Positions 61,201 through 64,000 of a stretch of DNA of 64,000 nt are shown in pieces. Within the stretch, counting starts at the first letter, position 1. The number at the start of each line of letters is the position of its first letter. The notes below the pieces were generated by a model. The model was not told the DNA's origin and did no database searches. It worked only from the letters and a program-made list of their open reading frames with translations. The translations under genes were made by a program, and so were the position numbers. The stretch spans positions 20,690,630-20,754,629 of the forward strand of contig NC_063451.1 of the NCBI RefSeq assembly GCF_020379485.1, read 5' to 3'. The stretch comes from Brassica napus. Its lineage: Eukaryota; Streptophyta; Magnoliopsida; Brassicales; Brassicaceae.

Positions 61201-64000
61201 AATAAAAGATCTTGCTAAATAACAAGATTCATTTGAACCAGAACGGCTCACCAAATCTTCTATTTCCAAAGATTTTAGAACAGTCCCAATAAACATATCA
61301 CTCCCTCTCACCGAGACTTCAACCTGGTTCGACAAAGACAAACAGACATTCATAAAAAGGAATAAGAAATGACAAAGATAATTAAGAAGCAGATCATTTA
61401 CCTTCCCACCTATGGCCCTAAATTCAAACAGTTTACTCTCTCTTGCAAGAAGCACCGCCATGAAGGAAGCATCGTGCTATATTAAAATATACTCAGTCAA
61501 AGCATGTCCCAAAATAACAACAAGCAGTGGAATTTCACACGCAGAAATAATCTATATTTACCTGTTGACCATAGCTGAAACATATTTTGAGTTCATCAAG
61601 CACACCGGTTACATATAAACTCTCCAACTTAGACAAATCCCAAATATCGTCTTTATGTTCTGTTTCTGATTCCTCACTGTCAGATGACGTATCAGAAAGA
61701 CCGGCTATGGGAGCAGAACCCTGTACATTAAAGTGAAATTTAAACTTAAATCATCTATATAAACAGGTAGATCATCAATGGAACTGTCTCACGGTAAGAC
61801 GTCCTATTAATAACTGGAAGCAAGGTTCAAAATTAAATTTACCGAGGCCCGGTAGACAGCGCTCTGCAAACGGCTGTGCCAAGTCTTTCTGGACTCTTCA
61901 GAATCAAACATTAATATGAGTGCATTCACATCCTCCATAACCTAGAGACCATAAAATTAAAATATTCAGCGCCAAAATTCATTGAAGTTTACAATCAAGA
62001 TCCTTGAACCCTCATTGATGAACACACAATAAAAACATAAAAGTCACGACCAAACTCCGCCTACATTTATTAATTCAACTAAATGAGATGTAAACCTTCT
62101 CATTGATTCGAGAAGCATTGCGAATGGACAAGACGTGCTCTACTCCTCCCGCGAGTTCTACAGGGACTTTGTATATATGCTTCCCACGTAAGCTACAAAA
62201 GATACAAATCCTTAGATATATGACAAATACCAACTAGAACGAACAGATATAGGAAAATATCAAAACAACTAGTAACTTTAACTACTGGGCGAAACAGCAT
62301 AAAATTTTAGGTAATGAATTCTTACACTAGATTTATGAACCTAGATAACTGGACTTTTAGTGGGTCTTTAGTTAGACAATGAAACTTAATAAGCCCCTTA
62401 AATAGCACAACCGAGAGAAATTCATTTCTTCCGTGTCTTTTTCACCGTGACTTCACTAGTTATATAATACAATGCATAGCATTGGTTTAATTTACAAATG
62501 GCTACGATAACATAAACATTGAGCAAAAAAGGCAGTCTTGCCAAAGTCTTTCCACATGTCAATCCTCGTATCTTATTCATTGTAAACACACGCAAACATT
62601 ACATATAAGAGTACTGCACTTCATCGAGTTTGTACAGACCATCCATTTTATCTAAAGTCTAATCCATAAAGCCTCATCCATTTTATCTAAAGTCTAATCT
62701 ATAAAGCCTATCACTACTATAACGAAATTGCAAGAGTTCGAATCATACCTGGTATACTGCTTATAAGATTTTGAGTTAGGACTTTCCAGCACGTATATAA
62801 AAGGACCAACTAAACATAAGTACCGCCGCTGCCATGTAGCTTCTCTGCCCTATTCATGGATTTGACAATCGAATAAATAACTAGTGTCCAAGAAGATAAG
62901 AGAGCTTGCAACCACAAAAGTGATTATGGTACGTAGAACGGTACTGACCTTCCAGCTAAGTAAAGACAACCAACCCTCAAAATCAGCTTCTTCCCATGGA
63001 CGAAGAATGTGAGAGCCCTCATCATCCTTAGTTTGAAAGATCTGTGCAACTTGCATCAACCTATGATATCGAGCTGGTGAGAAGTGAAAACCTAGTGACG
63101 GTAGCCGCACGGCAAGTCTGGTTGACGGGTACGATGGGTTTGGCCGACGAATCTACAAACCAAAACAGGAAACAATAGTGCTAAATATCTATAGTTTGAA
63201 GCATAACTCTTTTACCAAAATGTAAATGCCAGATGTCCAGAATTTTACCTGTTGTAGTTTTAAGAGTACCCCACACTTGTCAATAACTGGCAAGAAAGTA
63301 ACACTGCTTTCCTTACCAGAAGATCTTTTCGAGGATAACTGTTTCCAGGAGTAGTCACCATCAACAAGTAATGCAGACACATCACTCAAAACTAAATCAA
63401 ACTGTAGATACATATCCATTTCCTCTGACAGTTCACGCTTATAGTCGTCCTGCAAAATTTGCATGCATAGAATTTAGGGAATGTGCATTTAGAAAATTCA
63501 AATCATATTGTTAAAAAAGTTGACAGCTGACACTTTTCTATTTACCTGGGAACGGATGACCAGGTTACCCAAGTCCAGAAGAAGCTTTGTACAACGATGG
63601 TTATCAGGACGAAATTCGGTTGGAATTGTGATTTTGGGTGCTGCAAGGTCTAAGTCGAGCAGAAACCTGGTTGTTTTGTAAAACGTCATTTACTAAAACA
63701 AGCATGGGCATAAATTTGACCACGAGCTCATGAGAGTACGAACAGACCTTGCATGATCTTTCAATGCTCTATTCATTCCTTGTTGAGCAGTGCGTCTAAC
63801 TTCATTAATAGTTGACTGAGACGGTAAGCAAGTGAATTATAATGATTAAAGTGGTTCCCACGGGCAGTTGAATATAAGTAAGGAACAGAAACCTAATTCG
63901 AACAATTTTTGAATACACTGCAAGGATCAAGCTCTACAAATTGGAAAGTTCGAACAGAAATACTGACAACAAACAGAAATGCATACTTATTAGATCCCAT
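45492..64000 (-). CDS. VPS13: VPS13-family lipid-transfer protein, C-terminal part (At4g17140-like)
   Basis: Giant bridge-like protein that carries lipids between membranes at contact sites. Many small exons spread over 18.5 kb run on the minus strand with good splice sites, for example last exon 45492-45851 and the preceding exon from 45976. Order from the right edge: part of the long beta-groove rod (63,900-56,700), VPS62-like WxP modules (about 56,640-54,890), C2-like and linker regions (54,800-52,600), SHR-BD/VAB-type domain (52,450-49,640), VPS13 C-terminal domain (48,250-47,600), PH-like domain (47,380-46,800) and a final VPS62-like module ending SARNLRIE. The first exons, with the N-terminal chorein domain (the PH domain of plant forms may also lie there), are beyond base 64000. 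I saw no frameshift in the parts traced. It resembles plant VPS13M1; the symbol given is the family name. Confidence 0.92.
46800..47380 (-). other. VPS13 PH-like domain
   Basis: The exon 47121-47375 encodes EEHFLVPYKRIVIVTNKRVVLLQ and continues into IMWDVPWEELMALELAKAGG and PSHLILHLKTF. These beta strands and a final helix resemble the PH-like domain at VPS13 C-termini, which targets membranes. Confidence 0.75.
47600..48255 (-). other. VPS13 C-terminal (ATG2-like) domain
   Basis: Encodes WRDLIHNPLHLIFSVDVLGM, LASLSRGFAALSTDGQFL, then GVGDAFVQGTEALAQGVAFG, VSGVVTKPVESARQNGILGF and VGRAFLGFFVQPMSGALDF. The Gly-rich amphipathic helices are the most conserved VPS13 C-terminal signature, shared with ATG2, and bind lipid surfaces. 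Confidence 0.9.
49640..52450 (-). other. VPS13 SHR-BD / VAB-type region
   Basis: Encodes DWTLVVKSPFSIANYLPFGA, SLLPQRVWLPMR, MIRIYAPFWFSIARCPSLTL, IISVRPFMTFTNRIGEDIYI-like strands and VENRTAVKRISVRQSGFGED. These motifs match the SHR-binding/DUF1162 domain of VPS13, which binds adaptor proteins. Confidence 0.85.
54885..56640 (-). other. Two central VPS62-like modules of VPS13
   Basis: Repeated W-x-P motifs: YAFWRPHPPPGFASLGDYL (about 56600), CSIWFPEAPKGYVALSCVVS (about 56290) and ISFWMPQAPPGFVSLGCVAS (about 55180). The signature recurs at the protein's C-terminus. Such modules inserted between rod and SHR-BD are typical of plant VPS13 proteins as I recall. Confidence 0.8.
58296..58395. repeat. 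45-bp tandem repeat in a VPS13 intron
   Basis: GATGTTAACTCAATGTGCCA and following bases occur at 58296 and 58341 (period 45), with a partial third copy from 58384. It lies inside an intron of about 550 bp. Confidence 0.92.
62641..62709. repeat. 35-bp tandem duplication in a VPS13 intron
   Basis: ATCCATTTTATCTAAAGTCT plus following bases occurs at 62641 and 62676, differing by one base. It is intronic. Confidence 0.92.

Overview
The window is nuclear DNA of a flowering plant, almost certainly a Brassica or close crucifer. It has intron-split genes with GT-AG splice sites, long AT-rich intergenic stretches and dense transposon insertions. Five host genes or gene remnants keep the order I recall from Arabidopsis chromosome 4 around At4g17070-At4g17140: a cyclophilin-like protein, a MORN-repeat protein, a tiny membrane protein, a broken chloroplast beta-amylase (BAM3-like), and a giant VPS13 lipid-transfer protein. 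Locus names are from memory, not from a search.

Layout. 1-3.1 kb: a large hairpin of GTCGTC-type repeats, then a hAT-like non-autonomous element. 3.1-7.2 kb: a tRNA-derived SINE with a perfect 15-bp target duplication, a trihelix transcription-factor gene (minus, apparent frameshift near its N-terminus) and the cyclophilin-like gene (minus, 5 exons). 7.5-8.6 kb: microsatellite and hAT-like remnant. 8.87-24.8 kb: CACTA (En/Spm) element CACTA-1, with a Transposase_24 gene, a TNP2-type transposase gene and an 8.4-kb Ty3/gypsy-type LTR retrotransposon inserted between them. 27.2-30.9 kb: hAT MITE, MORN gene (plus) and the small membrane-protein gene (plus). 31.3-32.7 kb: beta-amylase pseudogene (minus). 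33.5-37 kb: a decayed SINE and nested inverted-repeat elements. 37.06-45.1 kb: a fold-back element split by a second CACTA element (CACTA-2) with intact ends and a 3-bp target duplication. 45.5-64 kb: the 3' two-thirds or so of VPS13 (minus), running off the right edge.

How parts relate. The host genes look like a conserved collinear block stretched by transposons. The two CACTA elements share one plan: TNP2 gene, an internal block of subterminal-type repeats with a TATA box, Transposase_24 gene, terminal repeats. Their repeat motifs differ completely (GTCGCAAATTTGCGAGG type versus CCTCGTAAATTACGAGG type). Both transposase sets carry stops or frameshifts, so neither looks autonomous. The retrotransposon in CACTA-1 sits between the TATA box and the coding region of the Transposase_24 gene.

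Limits: exon boundaries of VPS13 were only partly traced, percent identities were not computed, and family names rest on motif recognition by eye.
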